DNA of 64,000 nucleotides from NCBI GenBank assembly GCA_030248215.1, contig JASANG010002792.1, forward strand, positions 62,001 to 126,000. Reading direction: 5' to 3'. The position numbers and the translations under genes were made by a program. How positions within the stretch are numbered: the first letter of the stretch is position 1; every line of letters begins with the position of its first letter. The notes under the pieces are model-generated. The model saw only the letters and a program-made list of their open reading frames with translations. It did no database searches and was not told the origin of the DNA. Shown here in pieces: positions 31,501 through 43,646 of this stretch. The DNA is from Enoplolaimus lenunculus. Its lineage: Eukaryota > Nematoda > Enoplea > Enoplida > Thoracostomopsidae.

Positions 31501-33188
31501 GAAACGCCGCTTGGCTGGGTGTAACACGACGCGAATACTTTAATCGATAAAAATCATAGTAATTTCTTGTATAACGCCGGGCTCTGACATGCCGTTCCTC
31601 AACCGCTGTATTTGTCTTCGATGGTGCCGCATCGTTTGACGTCACCGCCGTACCAAATCGATTTCGGAGCCGTACACCTGAAATTTAATGCAAGACATTT
31701 CAAAGCCTACGTTCGCTAAATCATTTCATTTTTATAATGATCGAAAGCCTTGTGCTAGATATCTTAGTCACCATTAACGCTTGCACGTTATTGTCGGAAC
31801 AATTTGAAGCTGCAATTTGAAGCTACAAGTTTTGCTCGGAAACCCAGGCATAAAACGTGAACTTGCAAGTGGCAGTTGCAAGCTTTCGCTGCAAAAAATG
31901 CACTTCTTAGCGGGCTGTGTAGGACAGATTGAAACACTATTTTGATAGCTGAATTCAATGTTATGCTTCGCGTATGTAGAGGCTATTAGCAGTATTTTAT
32001 ACAACAACGGACTTTAAGAAATATGGTACACGTTGTTGTACACATGTGCAACTGGACTAAGGCTTCTTCGGCCCTTAGATAAAATGTTGCGTAGGCATCT
32101 CATATTAAGTGAACGAAATTAAAAATCTGCGTTTTGTGAAGCTGTAGTGCTTTGCAGATATATAAACACATCCGAAGTGATAGATATTCCAAATGCATAC
32201 AGTCTTAATTTGCATGCGCAACATAAACAAAAATCTGTTGGAAAGCTGCACAAAATTCTGTATGTGAGACGATCCAGTTTTAATATATAGATATCCTAGT
32301 AGAAAGGTAAAAACTCATAGAGTCATAGTTAAAAATTTACAATCCTAAAGTAGTATATATTCAGCTTTAAAGTTCGATTACACACTATTTCGTATTGCTT
32401 AAGCTTTGCTAATCGCAATGCAATTCTATACCGCGTCTTTGTTCAGATAACGTATTCACTAGACAGACGTTGCACATAATAGTGAGCAAAACGAAAACTT
32501 TGCAATAAGATTTAGCGAGATTTTTGTTGTTAAAATTGTGTCTGGTTTTTCGCTCGCGAGTTTTTCGCCGATCCACGGGCCCTCCATCAGAAATCGCTGG
32601 AACCGCCACTGTACCTATTCACCAAGCTTTACCCTTGTCTTTGTTAGGTAAAGTTGCTTTCTTTAAACACCAGATTGACGATACGTTAATATTAGCAAAA
32701 GTGCATGATACCCTTTAACAAGAGTATGCAACTGAGTGCATTCTATGTAGAAAAAATGTGCCCAGCGCGCGTTGCATTTTTGGCTTACCCCCCTTATTTT
32801 GGGGGGTGTCAAAATCTTCATAGATGCTGAAATTGATGTGCTGTTTTCATATACTGAAAAGTGGTTCGATTATATTTTCGGTGTTGGCTGGCAGATACAC
32901 GTGTAATGAACGCAAAATTGACCCCCCCCCGCCAAATTGAGGGGGGTAGGACGATAACGCAACGAGTGCTGGTAGATTTAGTTCCATGCACACAAGGCGT
33001 TTTGCACACTCTTGGTTAAGGGATCATCCACTCTTGATATTAGCCATTGAATACCACATACCAGTAACACAGTCGTTCATTGTAATCAACAACAGTAAAC
33101 ATATGGCGACAATTTTGTTGATATTAACGCATTTGGTTATGATCTCAAATCCACCGTAATCTGTTCGACTTGACCCGTTCAGCGACAT
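28340..33188 (-). CDS. CAP-superfamily (CRISP/SCP-like) secreted protein
   Basis: Complete five-exon gene, 261 residues: 33188-33062, 31677-31469, 30679-30573, 30349-30220, 28552-28340. N-terminal signal/anchor (INKIVAICLLLLIT, about 24-37), a basic linker (VEERHVRARRYTRN), then a full CAP domain from about 95: EKEHNKYRR, NMEYMYWDQRLAESAQRHAD, CDFMHS, GVGENIWAD, LWYVELHQFGC, SCGHFTQVVQ and VCQYSAGNVWG. The four cavity residues of the family are all there (His142, Glu152, Glu172, His188). The usual GHYTQVVW signature reads GHFTQVVQ, losing the Trp. The C-terminus RCDKCPKHKSRCWDGLC matches the short Cys tail of CAP proteins; there is no full CRISP ion-channel domain. CAP proteins are extracellular, with roles in defence, sterol or lipid binding and venoms; the role here is not known. 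Confidence 0.93.
30000..30130. mobile_element. CGTCCG-rich element fragment
   Basis: GCGCCGTCCGTTACCATCCG, GAGTAATTCGCG and ATACCGCACCG match the copy at 61088-61301. In CAP intron 4. Confidence 0.6.
30220..30349 (-). CDS. CAP gene exon 4
   Basis: Acceptor ATTTTTTCAG, donor GTACCG. GVGENIWADN, LWYVELHQFGC and SHSCGHFTQ supply two Glu and one His of the CAP cavity. Confidence 0.93.
30573..30679 (-). CDS. CAP gene exon 3
   Basis: Acceptor CAATTTAG, donor GTAAGT. Encodes VPATNMEYMYWDQRLAESAQ then RHADRCDFMHSTDRP, unmistakably CAP. Confidence 0.93.
30978..31192 (+). mobile_element. CCTAAG-hexamer element (well preserved)
   Basis: GGCCAATGCAAAGAACAGGA, TATTCCTAAGCTGAAGCC, AGCGTAAGAATAAGCATATT, hexamers, AAGCTTAAGCTTACTCTATT and ACGTTCCGCCCCCGATTTTT then ACATGAGCC. 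In CAP intron 2. Confidence 0.82.
31469..31677 (-). CDS. CAP gene exon 2
   Basis: Acceptor AAATTTCAG, donor GTACAG. Encodes a basic linker and the first CAP helix (RVTPSQAAFLEKEHNKYRRS). Ends at phase 0. Confidence 0.88.
31783..31905. mobile_element. GCAAGTT-type element fragment
   Basis: GCTACAAGTTTTGCTCG, GAACTTGCAAGTGGCAGTTG and TTTCGCTGCAAAAAATGCAC. Decayed. Confidence 0.5.
32719..33015. mobile_element. CAAGAGTATGCAAC MITE
   Basis: Ends CAAGAGTATGCAACT and TTTTGCACACTCTTG are inverted. The interior has two C/G runs (TACCCCCC...GGGGGGTG and CCCCCCCCGCC...GGGGGG) and GCGCGCGTTGCATTTTTGGC. Related copy at 38127-38325. In CAP intron 1. Confidence 0.72.
33062..33188 (-). CDS. CAP gene exon 1: signal sequence
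   Basis: Starts at the ATG of MSLNGSSRTDYGGFE and ends at a GTATGT donor inside a Gly codon. The ATG at 33311 is in the same open frame; the inner one is preferred because it places the hydrophobic run nearer the N-terminus. Choice of start is uncertain. Confidence 0.78.
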
Positions 33189-34600
33189 TTTTAGGTCAGA
33201 CAGAAGATGTTTGTTTTGATTTCCAGGTGCTTTTTTGTTGGTCGATTTATAGAAGAAATATATAGAAAAAACTGGATGCCGAAAACGGTGAGTAGGACTG
33301 CTAAATTTCACAAATGATACAAGATTTTAGACAAACGCGAGCGAATATCGACGGATTCATTTTAAGGTGAATTTTGGAAAACAACGAAATGTAATTATAA
33401 GCTAATGTCTAGTTATTATAATTCGTAACAAATTTATGTGTTATTTCGTAATTAGCTAAGTTTAGGGAATGTTCAAGTTCCCAATAGCCAGAAATCCAAA
33501 TATACAACATGTGTCGGTCGTTACTAGGGCCGCTGAGCTGATCCAAGCCCTGGGAAGACCACGTTACGTATAGGGATGCAATTTATACCAGTGAAATAAA
33601 CCTATTGTGCAGTGCGAGCAAAAATCCAAAAATAATTTTAGTATCCGTATTGTAAGGTAGGGATCATACTATTCTTCATAAAATTTTCTTTCTATAGTTA
33701 AGCTCATAAATATACAAAATTTGTCACATTAAAAGATTATGAACGGAACGTTTTCCTGTAGGACTGCAATAGACTAAGCTTAAGCTTTAGACTAATTTTC
33801 TCGCTTGGCTTGCGATTAGACTTAGGCTTTAGGCTTAAGAATATACTCATTCTTACACTTTGGCTTAGGCTTAGGAATATGCTTATAATACCTTTCCGCC
33901 CTTTTTCTTTACCTTGCCCAAAATTTTATGACCGAAAACGGGAGCCGACCCCGCCCCACGCCTCCCGCCTACTCTGCCACTGGTTCCACAAGAGAATATA
34001 TTGAAGTCTGTGATAGATTTTGTTACAAAGATTACCAGTTTCACAGCTAATCTCGATTTAGTTAATACGACACATCGCCATACTACAGTCTATACTGGTA
34101 AACCTAGAACCGAAGTGACTAGGCGTGGACTTGCCATATGACGTACTGATTAACCGGTCAGTAGGCCGAATGGCATTTAGGCCACTTCATAAAATTGAAA
34201 ATCTGTTTCAAATTTCAAGGTGTCCGTTAGGCCAAAAATTGAATCCTAGCAATATTGTTTTATTAATGGTAAGTGCATTATTTTTCGAAATGGTCGACAA
34301 TGAGGGGCACGGTTATATCACAAAACTAGAGCTGAGTTTTAGGTCCAGCCCCTTTCAAAAGTGGGCCGTGCTAAACTTGTTGCCATGCAGCAAGATTTAT
34401 AAACCGGGAGCCGGATATTCGCAACTGTGCATAGCATACATCTCGATTTAGTAGTTGGTTTTTGAACAAGTCAACCGAAGCAGGCAACGCAGGTCAAATT
34501 CTGTAGGATAAAGCTAAATGCGAAAAAAATGTGCTGAACTTCAAAGATCGCCATTCGCTCACATTATAAAGCTGAGATAACTAAATGATATGTAGGTATA
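33189..34600. other. Upstream of the CAP gene, no gene seen
   Basis: Holds one hexamer element (33745-33900) and otherwise AT-rich DNA. An EF-hand-like string near 34290 is not supported as a gene. Confidence 0.5.
33745..33900 (-). mobile_element. CCTAAG-hexamer element
   Basis: Reverse copy: ACGTTTTCCTGTAGGACTGC, AAGCTTAAGCTTTAGAC, GGCTTTAGGCTTAAGAATAT, TTGGCTTAGGCTTAGGAATA. Confidence 0.75.
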
Positions 34601-35017
34601 CTGTAGTGACCCAAATAAGAGGGGGGCCTTATTTTTATTTTGCCTCTCCAGAGGGTACCTCTTGTTATTCGGCTACGGACTGTGATTTATGTTTGCCCCA
34701 CGCTCCGCCACCCTTCGTTACTGATATATCCGGTACTGGAACTATCCGTTGAATTAAACGTTTATTTGTGTTGTGTCGATAGCTTGAGCGATAATGCAAT
34801 GTTAAGGAATGTACTTCCAAAACTTAAGTACGCTTTAAAGTTTCGAAGTCAAATTATTTGGTCCTGGACAATTAGGGATAATTGACATTTATGGACTCTA
34901 TTAGGGTTAGGGACTCTATCCGCTTACGCACTCTTATTTGGGATACGGACTCTTATCGATTGGGACCCAAAATGGTGACCCCCTCTTATTACACCCCTTT
35001 TATTCGGGTCGCTACAG
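34601..35017. mobile_element. CTGTAGTGACCCGAATAA MITE, copy 7 (full length)
   Basis: CTGTAGTGACCCAAATAAGA to TTCGGGTCGCTACAG, flanked by TA on both sides; the best copy for defining the ends and length (~417 bp). Confidence 0.88.
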
Positions 35018-35682
35018 TAGGTGCTATACACATTTGAGAATATTTTCAAGCTAGAAAACACATTCGACCCATATATATGGTTTATTGTGACCTTGTACAG
35101 TTAGTTATACCAGCTTGTTTTTAATCGCTATGTCGCTGCGCTTAGGCGACCACAACCAAAATACTGCACCTGCGTCAAAGTAGTTTTTTGTTAAACAGAT
35201 ACATAAAGTAACAAAAGGGGGCAACAAATGCTGCACCCTAATTTTATAAAAGGGCATAGTCAAATAAGTCAAATGTTCATTACTGTAGAACGAACAACGA
35301 CACGAGCGATAGTGACACTTACACTGTGTGCGATTGTAAAGATTTTTTGCCGTTTTGCACAAACTGCGAGTAGTATAATTGTGCAATTTATAGCGCTTCC
35401 ATCGTGTTGCTCAAGGTTATTGGTCAAAGTACACACATAAGACAATAACCAAGGTTACAGTACGGAAATTTTTATTCAATTCCTCGAAACAAGCACGTAT
35501 TGCTTCGTTTGTAGGAGTTCCGGTAATTACTTAGACAACCGAATAGTTCCGCGTCTGATTGAGATAGCATCGCGTAAAATTTTGCTGTACTCTCAAATAA
35601 GAACACTAAACCGAATATCTCGTAACATTGGTACATATAAGCTACAGTTCACGGGATTTTCTTAGCGTATGGTGCCACTCTC
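35018..35682. other. Intergenic, no gene seen
   Basis: AT-rich; no repeat ends or family-like frames recognised. Confidence 0.45.
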
Positions 35683-36025
35683 TAAAAACTTAAACTTTAT
35701 AGCTTAACTAAACTTGGATATTAGATTAAGTAAAACTCAAATGGCTGGACGGACAAACTAAACTGGAATTTTAAGTTTTACTTAAATTAACGTTTTTTAA
35801 GTTTATCACGAGTTGAAGTTCAGCTTATTGTTGGTTTAAATAACAAATATATACAGCTCAGATAAGTGTATCTATAAGATCATTAAGCTTAGGTTAAACT
35901 AAAAATACGTAAGCTTTAAAGTAAGTTTAAACGCAAACCTACCTGTTAATTTAGTTAATCTAGAAAGTTAGTTAATACTACTGGATGAGCTTAATCTTAA
36001 ATCAAGTTAGTTTAAACTTATACAC
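35683..36025. mobile_element. AAGCTTAA-rich MITE (uninterrupted copy)
   Basis: ACTTAAACTTTATAGCTTAA at one end and AAATCAAGTTAGTTTAAACT at the other, with CTACCTGTTAATTTAGTTAA inside. Same family, opposite orientation, as the split copy at 27360-28015. Confidence 0.65.
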
Positions 36026-36424
36026 ACCAGTGACGTGTTTCGTACTGTGCTGATCCAATTTACAACGATAATCAATATTCTCTGAACAGATCATCCTTTA
36101 AATGTAAGTGGAAACACTTTAACTATCGTAATCGAGTAGAAGTATTTCTCGGTAACTACGTAAACGGGAAAACCCAAAAAGAACAGTACTTACGATCCCA
36201 TTAAAATTGTATATGGCATAAAGTAATTAACAAGTCACTATGCATCCAGCTTGATTATATAGATAATCGGCTGAATTACGGCTTTGGTTACGCCAAGAAT
36301 ATATATCCTTCCTTTTCGGAAATGAAAAAAGTTTCTTACGAGATTTCGTTTTTAAAAAGAAAAATAGTATTTCAACTGTGTAATTTTCAGATGGTTAAAA
36401 AACTACATATAGAACAATTATCAG

Positions 36425-36492
36425 GGATGGGCGGTCTCGGTCGAAAAAGCGAGGCCGAAACTGAGTCCGAGACCGAGACCGCCCACCCGTGA
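36425..36492. repeat. GC-rich inverted repeat (hairpin)
   Basis: GGGCGGTCTCGGTC and GACCGAGACCGCCC are perfect inverted arms around a loop of about 40 bases. Much more GC-rich than its surroundings. Confidence 0.75.
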
Positions 36493-36539
36493 CAATCATA
36501 CATGTAAACTGCTAGTCCATCGGCTGAGAGACATTTAAT

Positions 36540-36650
36540 ACGATCACCACGGAGATATAAGAGCTTGACGCTCGAATCTGATGGACATTGATGTCTTGTG
36601 GAAACCTTGTAGTAAACCAAGGTGTATTTCTTGTTAAACACAAGTCATTG
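36540..36650 (-). mobile_element. SINE-like repeat, copy 1
   Basis: Shares GAGCTTGACGCTCGA, ATGTCTTGTGG and TTAAACAC words in order with 60405-60545. Confidence 0.45.
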
Positions 36651-37277
36651 TGGACGTTTAGCTCATTCGCAGGGCATGAAATACTTGTTTTTTTTCAAAG
36701 AGTGTCACCAAGGCGATGCATCGCAACTGACACATGATTAATATAACAAAATTTTATTCTTTAACAGAATGTTTTCGCTGATCAGCCCTAGGGCAGATAT
36801 ACAAATGTTGTATCAGCTTTAGGGCTCAAAAGTGAACAAAAAAACTAAATTCTAACAATATTCTGGTTTAAAAAAAAGTACCGAATAAAAACCAGAAAAA
36901 GGTCTCTAAGTAATGTATTGCTTAGAAAAGAACGATTATTATACCGCACTGCTGCATTATGAAACATTTTACCAATCTCGGTCGGTACGTAGAACGGGTT
37001 TGGTTAAATGTCCTTGCGGGTCGCCGTCAACGATATCCGCTAGCGCATGACGTAGATAAAAGTCATAGCTACTACGGTCGATGCCAAGCTTACCGATGTA
37101 CATATAAGAAAAATGTTATTCAAATTGCGTTGTGCGATTTGGTTTGGACGAAAATTTTCGAGTAGTTTGCCCACATAGGTTTAGTCTATATGCTACGACG
37201 ACCCGTAAACCTAAAATAGCGTTTACACGAACCAGTAAAAAACAAGAGTATTTTCTTGCAAAAATCATAATGGTTAC

Positions 37278-37320
37278 TGTAGTAGTAGTAGTAGTAGTAG
37301 TAATAGTAGTAGTAGTAGAT
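37278..37320. repeat. (GTA)n microsatellite
   Basis: About 13 GTA units with one ATA interruption. Confidence 0.92.
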
Positions 37321-38126
37321 TTTTAGGTTCATTTTGTTGCACTAAATTAATTCAATACAGTTTTAGCATTTTTTAAACTGTGACACTCGCCCTGGTAACA
37401 TTCGACTTGTAGGTTTAACAAGACTATGCCACACATGGGTGCCACCGAAGGTCTTCCTCAGCCACCGACAAACTTTATTTACCCATTCTAAGACGAAATG
37501 TTCAAGCTGTGTTTTTGCACAGATGTACTTTATGGCTTCCAATTGTAATAATTAATGTATTTCGGGCAAATTTCTAGATCATAAATGATAGGTGCAGCTT
37601 AGTTAATATACATTACCCTAGTGAAACTCAGCACGATATATTAATGTTCGTGGTTTGACAGTGTGTCGACAAACTATGCAGTGTCCCTCGGGCGTAACCA
37701 GAAGACTGGTACTGGGGTCAACCCCCCATTCACGAGATTTGTAAACGTTCTTGTTTTAGATACTTTTTCAGTTTGTACCACAAGAGCCCTTCTCCTTCGA
37801 AAATTTAATAGAACGTAACCCCTGTTTTCCCAATTATAGCTAAGCCGTGCGCTGACGTGTCTTAGTATTTTAGTATTCAGGTATTGTTTATATAAAGTAT
37901 TAAATCGCCGTTGTTAATTTTCAAATTTTAAAACCAATTTTTGGTTGTTTTTTGACAAATTCAAAAAAATAATGTGTCACACTTAGATGGGTTTGTTTTA
38001 GAAATAAACTTTGTAGTAAAAATCTTATATCGCAAAATTTCACTCAATATTAGGCATATTCGGCAATATCTAGAATATTTATTGCTATTAAGTTTCGCAG
38101 TAGGATCTACAACACGTGCTTGCTAT

Positions 38127-38325
38127 AAAAAGTGTGCAACTGGATACTTTTTGTGTTGAAACGAATCAGCGCACGTTGCGTTTCTAGCCATCCCCCCTCC
38201 CATATATATGAGGTACGTTGCCGTTAATAAGTGTGGGTAAATACCCCCAATTGAGGGGGCCGGGCAAAAATACGCGCGATGGTACATTTTGTACCATGTA
38301 CAAGCCCAGCAGCGGCACACCCTTG
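38127..38325. mobile_element. CAAGAGTATGCAAC MITE, diverged copy
   Basis: AAAAGTGTGCAACTGG start, GCGCACGTTGCGTTTCTAGC, CATCCCCCCTCC, CCCCCAATTGAGGGGG, and CGGCACACCCTTG end. Confidence 0.6.
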
Positions 38326-41300
38326 TCTAAGAATGATTATCTACAATTGCTATTATCAATAAGCGAAATTTTTTCAAGGAATTGAACTCTGGATTGCATT
38401 CAAATATAAACTAAGGAATTATGCTAAAATAACGTTTTGCAGGATTCCAAAATCGGAATTTTGTCGGAAGCAGAATCGGAGTCAAATTTTTTGTTGGAAC
38501 CGGTATCGGAATCGTAATCGGAATTTAAATGTTTGTCTGTATTGTTGACAGTTTCAGTAAAAAATTCTTGTATATCTGACTGTATTAGCGATTTATTTCG
38601 GTGGAACCCTTGCGTTTTGATAGACACTATACACTAAAACCGAAATCGTTCAATTAATGGTGTGTCCAACACTAGCGATTCATCGGAGAGCTTCTACGCG
38701 TTTTATTTATGACACGACATGGTTCCTAATTCTTATCAGGAAAAGAGCAGAGATGAATGCTCCCGGTGGTTAAAAACGTTTCGGGTAAAAGAAGTTGAAT
38801 GAGCGAGCAAAATAGAACAAATATTGCTTAAATTGTTTCGAATTTTTTTAAAACTGCTATTATAAATCACTGCGTATTACAAATCTGTAAGCAAAATCGA
38901 AGCATGGGTCTGACATAAAATTATTCACCGGTTTTCAGTTCTGTGTGAAAATTAAGAAAGTATGCAAACGTGCATAGGGCGATATATATTTGTTCTCAAA
39001 ATTTTCGGAAACCAAAAACTTTTTAATAAGTTTTAAAATAAGCCTACAACAATGTTACAAATTGAACGATAGGCGTTTGATTTAAATTTGAACAGCTTAC
39101 AATTTATGAATGAACGCAAACGACAAAACGCTACAAAAACCATCATCAAAAAAGCCATTCATTAAAAAATAATGAAACAAATTGATGCATACGCACACTA
39201 TTACAGTTGCGTAAATTTATGCAAAGAACTTTCCAGCAAAAAAAACGACTTTTAAACGTATCATCTCTTGCGAGAATTTGTCACTTTAGGGGTACTGCAC
39301 CCATTTTCAAATGTTTAATTGCAAAGTTGCACAAAGTTCTGGTAAGAAACGTTTGTTTTGGAACACTTTCGGATTAAAAGCGTCGTTTATGTTTAGGCCA
39401 TCCAACAGAGATTAAATCGAATGAATAATTGGTACTAACTAAAGCTGTAGTATTAAAATCGTTGCGATAAATGAGCATAATCAATGCATGAGCCATACGG
39501 TCAAATTTTTGTCGTGGTTTATTTTTAGCCACAAACAAGTTTGAGCAATAAGGGTCGCCACGTGGGTGGCATTGGGGGGGGCCGTGCCCTCCACCAAATT
39601 CGACAGGTGTCCCCCCAAATACACTGTGTCTTAAAGTAAACAATCTTGCACTGCAATTGTACGACCCTCCAGAGTTATTCAGTGCCTCCCAACGATAATT
39701 TCTGCGAACGCCCGTGAATTTGATACTTAAATTTTGCACTTTAAGCGCATAATATTCCAAAGTGTATTATTAACTTATCGTTCAAATGCTATCACAAACC
39801 TGCAAAATTGTTGCTTTACTTTGTTAAGAAATAAGACATGTAATACCTATTTTTCAGCGTATACCGTAAACACCGAACTTGAGTGACTAATGAGCCAGAG
39901 TAATTTATAACCCGAGTCGCGGTGAGCGTTAAAATTTGGTCTGTTTATGGCACTAAATTTGTCCTACTTATGTGGTATTTAATTTACGATCTACAGCTTT
40001 CGTAGATCCAATTAACCTATTTTTAAGCATGCAATCGGTGCTTATTACAAACAGTTGAAAATCCGACTAATGGAACATGATATATTCGATGGATTGAAAA
40101 TATGGGTTTGTTTCGGTTATAACCAGCTTAATTGTGACAATATTGGTTAAGCACTGAGTGTGGCTTTAATATATTATCAACATAAAACTACAGTATATAA
40201 ATTGTAACCTTTTCCCGTATTCTTAAATGCATGTAACCCCTATCTTTCTAAAGTCCGTGATTTTGCGTATAGATTTTGAACAAAATAATTGAAAAATTCG
40301 AAACTTAGCACATATTCGCATGTGACAAGTCCTATGTTTGAATCGAGCTTGATATTTGTAGCTGCCGTGGTTCACTTGTTTGAAAAGCCAGCAGCCAACG
40401 TGCAATAGGTGATACACAAATTTGGGAATATGGGCCATTGAGTTATCTGGGCAAAGTTTTGAATGGTTACGAGTAACGCTGAGTGTTGAATAATTTTAAA
40501 CCACTCTCGTTTATAGTTCGGTTCTGTAAAAAGATATATATTGCGGGTCATGTGACGTTGCTAAAGGGAATAATACAAAACTTTGGTACAATATTTGCAT
40601 TGCGGAAGCGCTTTTAGTCAATATTTACTCTGTAGTATAGTTGTATATTTTAATACAATTTTAGACAAAAACATGAAATACACTTTAAAAGAATATATTT
40701 TACGCGTCAAAAAATATATGTTGTGTAAAACGCATAAAAATTAATTTTTGTGTCATTTTTTAACCTTCCAACTTTTCAGTTGAGTGGTGTCTTATTCATT
40801 CATTCACTAACGAATCTGAGGAGTATGGTTTGTGCAGGCCTACGACTTCCATTCAAACTGTTATCAAAACCTAAATTTTGTATCAAAATTTAGTACTAAA
40901 ATTGCGTTTGGCATTTCAATCGCTCCGATCACAAGTTTTTTAACTATCGCACAGCCACCAATCAAAAATTTTTCATAAGCAAAAAAACTGTATTTTAAAA
41001 CGTGTATGGTTCTAGACAAATTGGCGCTGTGATTTTTTATAATTAATAAAACTTGCTGGGGGTACCTGGCTGTATCTTGTTAAAATATTGCAATTTAAAC
41101 AGTATCAATTTCAAGGTCAGTCAAAGATATGTATATATTTGCAGTGTTAGCTATGTATTATAAGTGTGCTGCATGCATATATTTAGTATTTTTCATAGCT
41201 CAGTTTTAGTGGCAAAGCCGTAGAGAATGCTTCAAAGACCATTGAGAATGGTAACTTGGAATTTTTGAACCTTTCTAGCATCAATATTTTCTATTTCAAA

Positions 41301-41600
41301 TGGGATCTAATCCCTGCGGAGCCATCACCGCTTGGGAACGCGTGCTTGACGCTTAAGAGTGAGGGAGCTTGGTAGGTGAAGATTGTGGATCGACGGATAT
41401 GAGTGATTGTTGAGTGATTGTTTGTTAATGTTAATATTCCTTGCACGTTTTCCAGTTGTTAATTATTGAATTTTTATGTTTTAATGACAAGATTATACTG
41501 CTGCTTGGTTTATATTGCTTGTAAGTAGTAGGTATATAGGTAACAAAAGAAAATCCTGCAAATAAACTGTATAGATAGATTCATATTTGTATTATATGTT
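38326..41600. other. Intergenic, no gene supported
   Basis: AT-rich. The longest frame, 39760-39374 on the - strand (128 residues), crosses a G-run patch (GGTGGCATTGGGGGGGG) like those in the window's hAT-like repeats and shows no family. About 40850-40960 resembles 57180-57260 (AAAATTTAGTACTAAAAT) and is a repeat remnant. Confidence 0.5.
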
Positions 41601-41933
41601 GGCTGGGTTTCCAAAACCCTAAGTACATGTTAAGTAATTACTTAACCATTTTGTCGCTTTAAGAGCGTACTTAAGTTAAGTAAATACTCAAGTCGCTGAC
41701 TATATTTGATAGATTACAAATTTGCCATTCAGGCATACTAACCTTGGTCAAATTGAAATTGTAGACCATTAGTCCTACGGCAATATAAAGCAAAACTATT
41801 ACTTTCTTGTTATGACAATGGCTGACATTTGGGGTTTATTTGTTTTTGCTCGGAAATTTAAGTATTTTAAGTCGGTGACTTAAGTTAAGCACAACTAAAG
41901 TAAATACGTAAACAAGATTTCAGAAACCCAGCC
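41601..41933. mobile_element. GGCTGGGTTTC MITE (intact)
   Basis: GGCTGGGTTTCCAAAACCC to GATTTCAGAAACCCAGCC, terminal inverted repeats of about 17 bases. Interior has paired ACTTAAGTTAAGTAAAT and ACTTAAGTTAAGCACAACT. Reference for the interrupted copy at 21853. Confidence 0.82.
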
Positions 41934-42745
41934 AATCGTGCTTACACCTAGCTACCGCAGAACCCTCAAGAATTCGTCGTTGTGAAGATGCTTCAATTTT
42001 GAGCGTTGTAAACCTAGAAATCTATTTTTATATTTTTTGAAAAATTAATAGTTTTGTAAAAATTAACCAGTTCAGAGAGTGCGAAATTATAGCATCGCCG
42101 CGCACACTCGTGTTTTAATGCCTGCGTGTTCATGTGTTAAAAAGCAAAATTGTATTAAAATGTTGCAATATTTATTTAAATCTAATTTAAGTAAAAACTA
42201 AACTGCACCTTCTCGTTGTTGCAATTTTGTGCTATTTTTTTGCAACAATAAAGACCGCTATTCTAAAGCAGAAATAATTTAACCAATACAAATTTAATTA
42301 GTTTTATTGTTGTTGTCAAAGATGATTTACAGGCTGGATGGGGTAATGTTAAAATAAAATAAAAAAAACTTTTCTGCAGTTTCGTAAAATTCATTTGTTT
42401 CAGGGCTTCCAATCGATGAAAGCTCTCACGCAACAAATGGTCAAGGTATAAAGTGAATGGCCCATGTTACTTCGAGGGCTATCCATGTTTCTGGTGGGTC
42501 TATAATAGAGTAGGTTTCGATTCTAGATTACATTTTTTGCTTAGGCTTAGGCCTCCTAGGCTTCGGTTTTGGAATACGCTTAATCTACTGTTACGCCCCT
42601 AAAAGTAACATTTGCCAAACGAATAGTGAATATGTCGGAAACAGATAGTGCCGAGGTGAATTGCGTCATTTTTATTTCAAGTCGAACAATTACATCAAAT
42701 CTGTAGTGAAAATTTGATAATACATGCGCGATGTACGACTAATTA
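41934..42745. other. Intergenic, no gene seen
   Basis: AT-rich. Contains a short hexamer-element remnant at about 42530-42600 (TTTGCTTAGGCTTAGGCC). Confidence 0.5.
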
Positions 42746-43068
42746 CTGTATTGACCCGAATAAGATGGGGGTAATAAGAGGGGTTCCCCATTTTGAGTCC
42801 CAATCAATAGGAGTCCGTATCCCTAATAAGAGTCTGTAAGCGGATAAAGTCCCTAAACCCTAATTAGAGTCCATAAATGTCAATTTTCCCTAATTGTAGC
42901 GCATAAATGACTCCAGGACGAAATAATTTGAGTTTGAAACTTTTCGCTTACTTAAATTTTGAAAGTGCATTCCTAAGTATAACCTTGCATTATCGCTCAA
43001 GCTGTTAATGCAAGGTAAAAACCTTTAATTCAACGGATAGTTGCAATACCGGATATATAAGTAAGGAA
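42746..43068. mobile_element. CTGTAGTGACCCGAATAA MITE, copy 8 (truncated)
   Basis: Starts CTGTATTGACCCGAATAAGA and runs with good family match to GCAATACCGGATATATAAGT; the second end is missing. Confidence 0.8.
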
Positions 43069-43394
43069 GGGTCGTGATCCGGTTACATCGGCAAAAGAAT
43101 GATGCTACTTTCAAGGTCGTAACACTGGTCAAAGGCTACTCATAAGCAATGAAGAATCCAGGGAAACCTATCAGGCAAAGGCCAAAACAGTAATCAAAGC
43201 CAAAATTGTCTGTTAAGATTTAGCGCTCGAATTGCGTTTCGTTATTGTACCGCTTTGTCTTTACAAACACAAAGATATCTCGTAGCTGACAATTCAATAT
43301 TTGGCATAACCAAAACTCCAGCTCTTGTATATACCCGGCTATTGGAAGATAGATTTTCATTTTAGCTTCCCTGGAAACGGCCGATACTACGAGG

Positions 43395-43530
43395 GGTGGT
43401 ATAGTAGTATAAGCATATTCCTAAAAATAAACCTAAATCTAAGCGCAAAGGATAAGCTTATACCTAGGCCTAAGCCAAAGCCTACGCAAAAAATTAGGCT
43501 ATAAAGCTTAAGCTTAGTCTGTTATAGTCT
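43395..43530 (+). mobile_element. CCTAAG-hexamer element
   Basis: AGTATAAGCATATTCCTAAA, AGCGCAAAGGATAAGC, TAGGCCTAAGCCAAAGCC and AAGCTTAAGCTTAGTCTGTT. Confidence 0.7.
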
Positions 43531-43646
43531 TGCCACAAAAATAGTTTGCCTATTCGTTTGTTTTTGCTTTGACATTATATTTGAACATTGTCTTTTTATT
43601 TTAAAACCAATCATGGTTTAAAATTTATAGTCCAACTTTTATTCAA

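Larger units (their letters stand above)
36026..38126. other. Intergenic, mostly unassigned
   Basis: Contains a GC-rich hairpin (36425-36492), a SINE-like tail (36540-36650) and a GTA microsatellite (37278-37320). Otherwise AT-rich and without a supported gene. Confidence 0.5.

Noticed and set aside
32409-32609. Signal-peptide-like frame (KVFVLLTIMCNVCLVNTLS) as CAP exon 1
   Set aside because: It overlaps a hAT-like repeat and lacks a donor of the right phase, whereas 33188-33062 joins CAP exon 2 exactly.
34270-34330. EF-hand-like string (FFEMVDNEGHGYITKLEL)
   Set aside because: Only one loop, with poor residues at positions 3 and 5, and no paired hand or clear splice sites nearby.
39374-39760. 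128-residue frame on the - strand
   Set aside because: Crosses a G-run repeat patch, has no family signature and no supporting exon neighbours.
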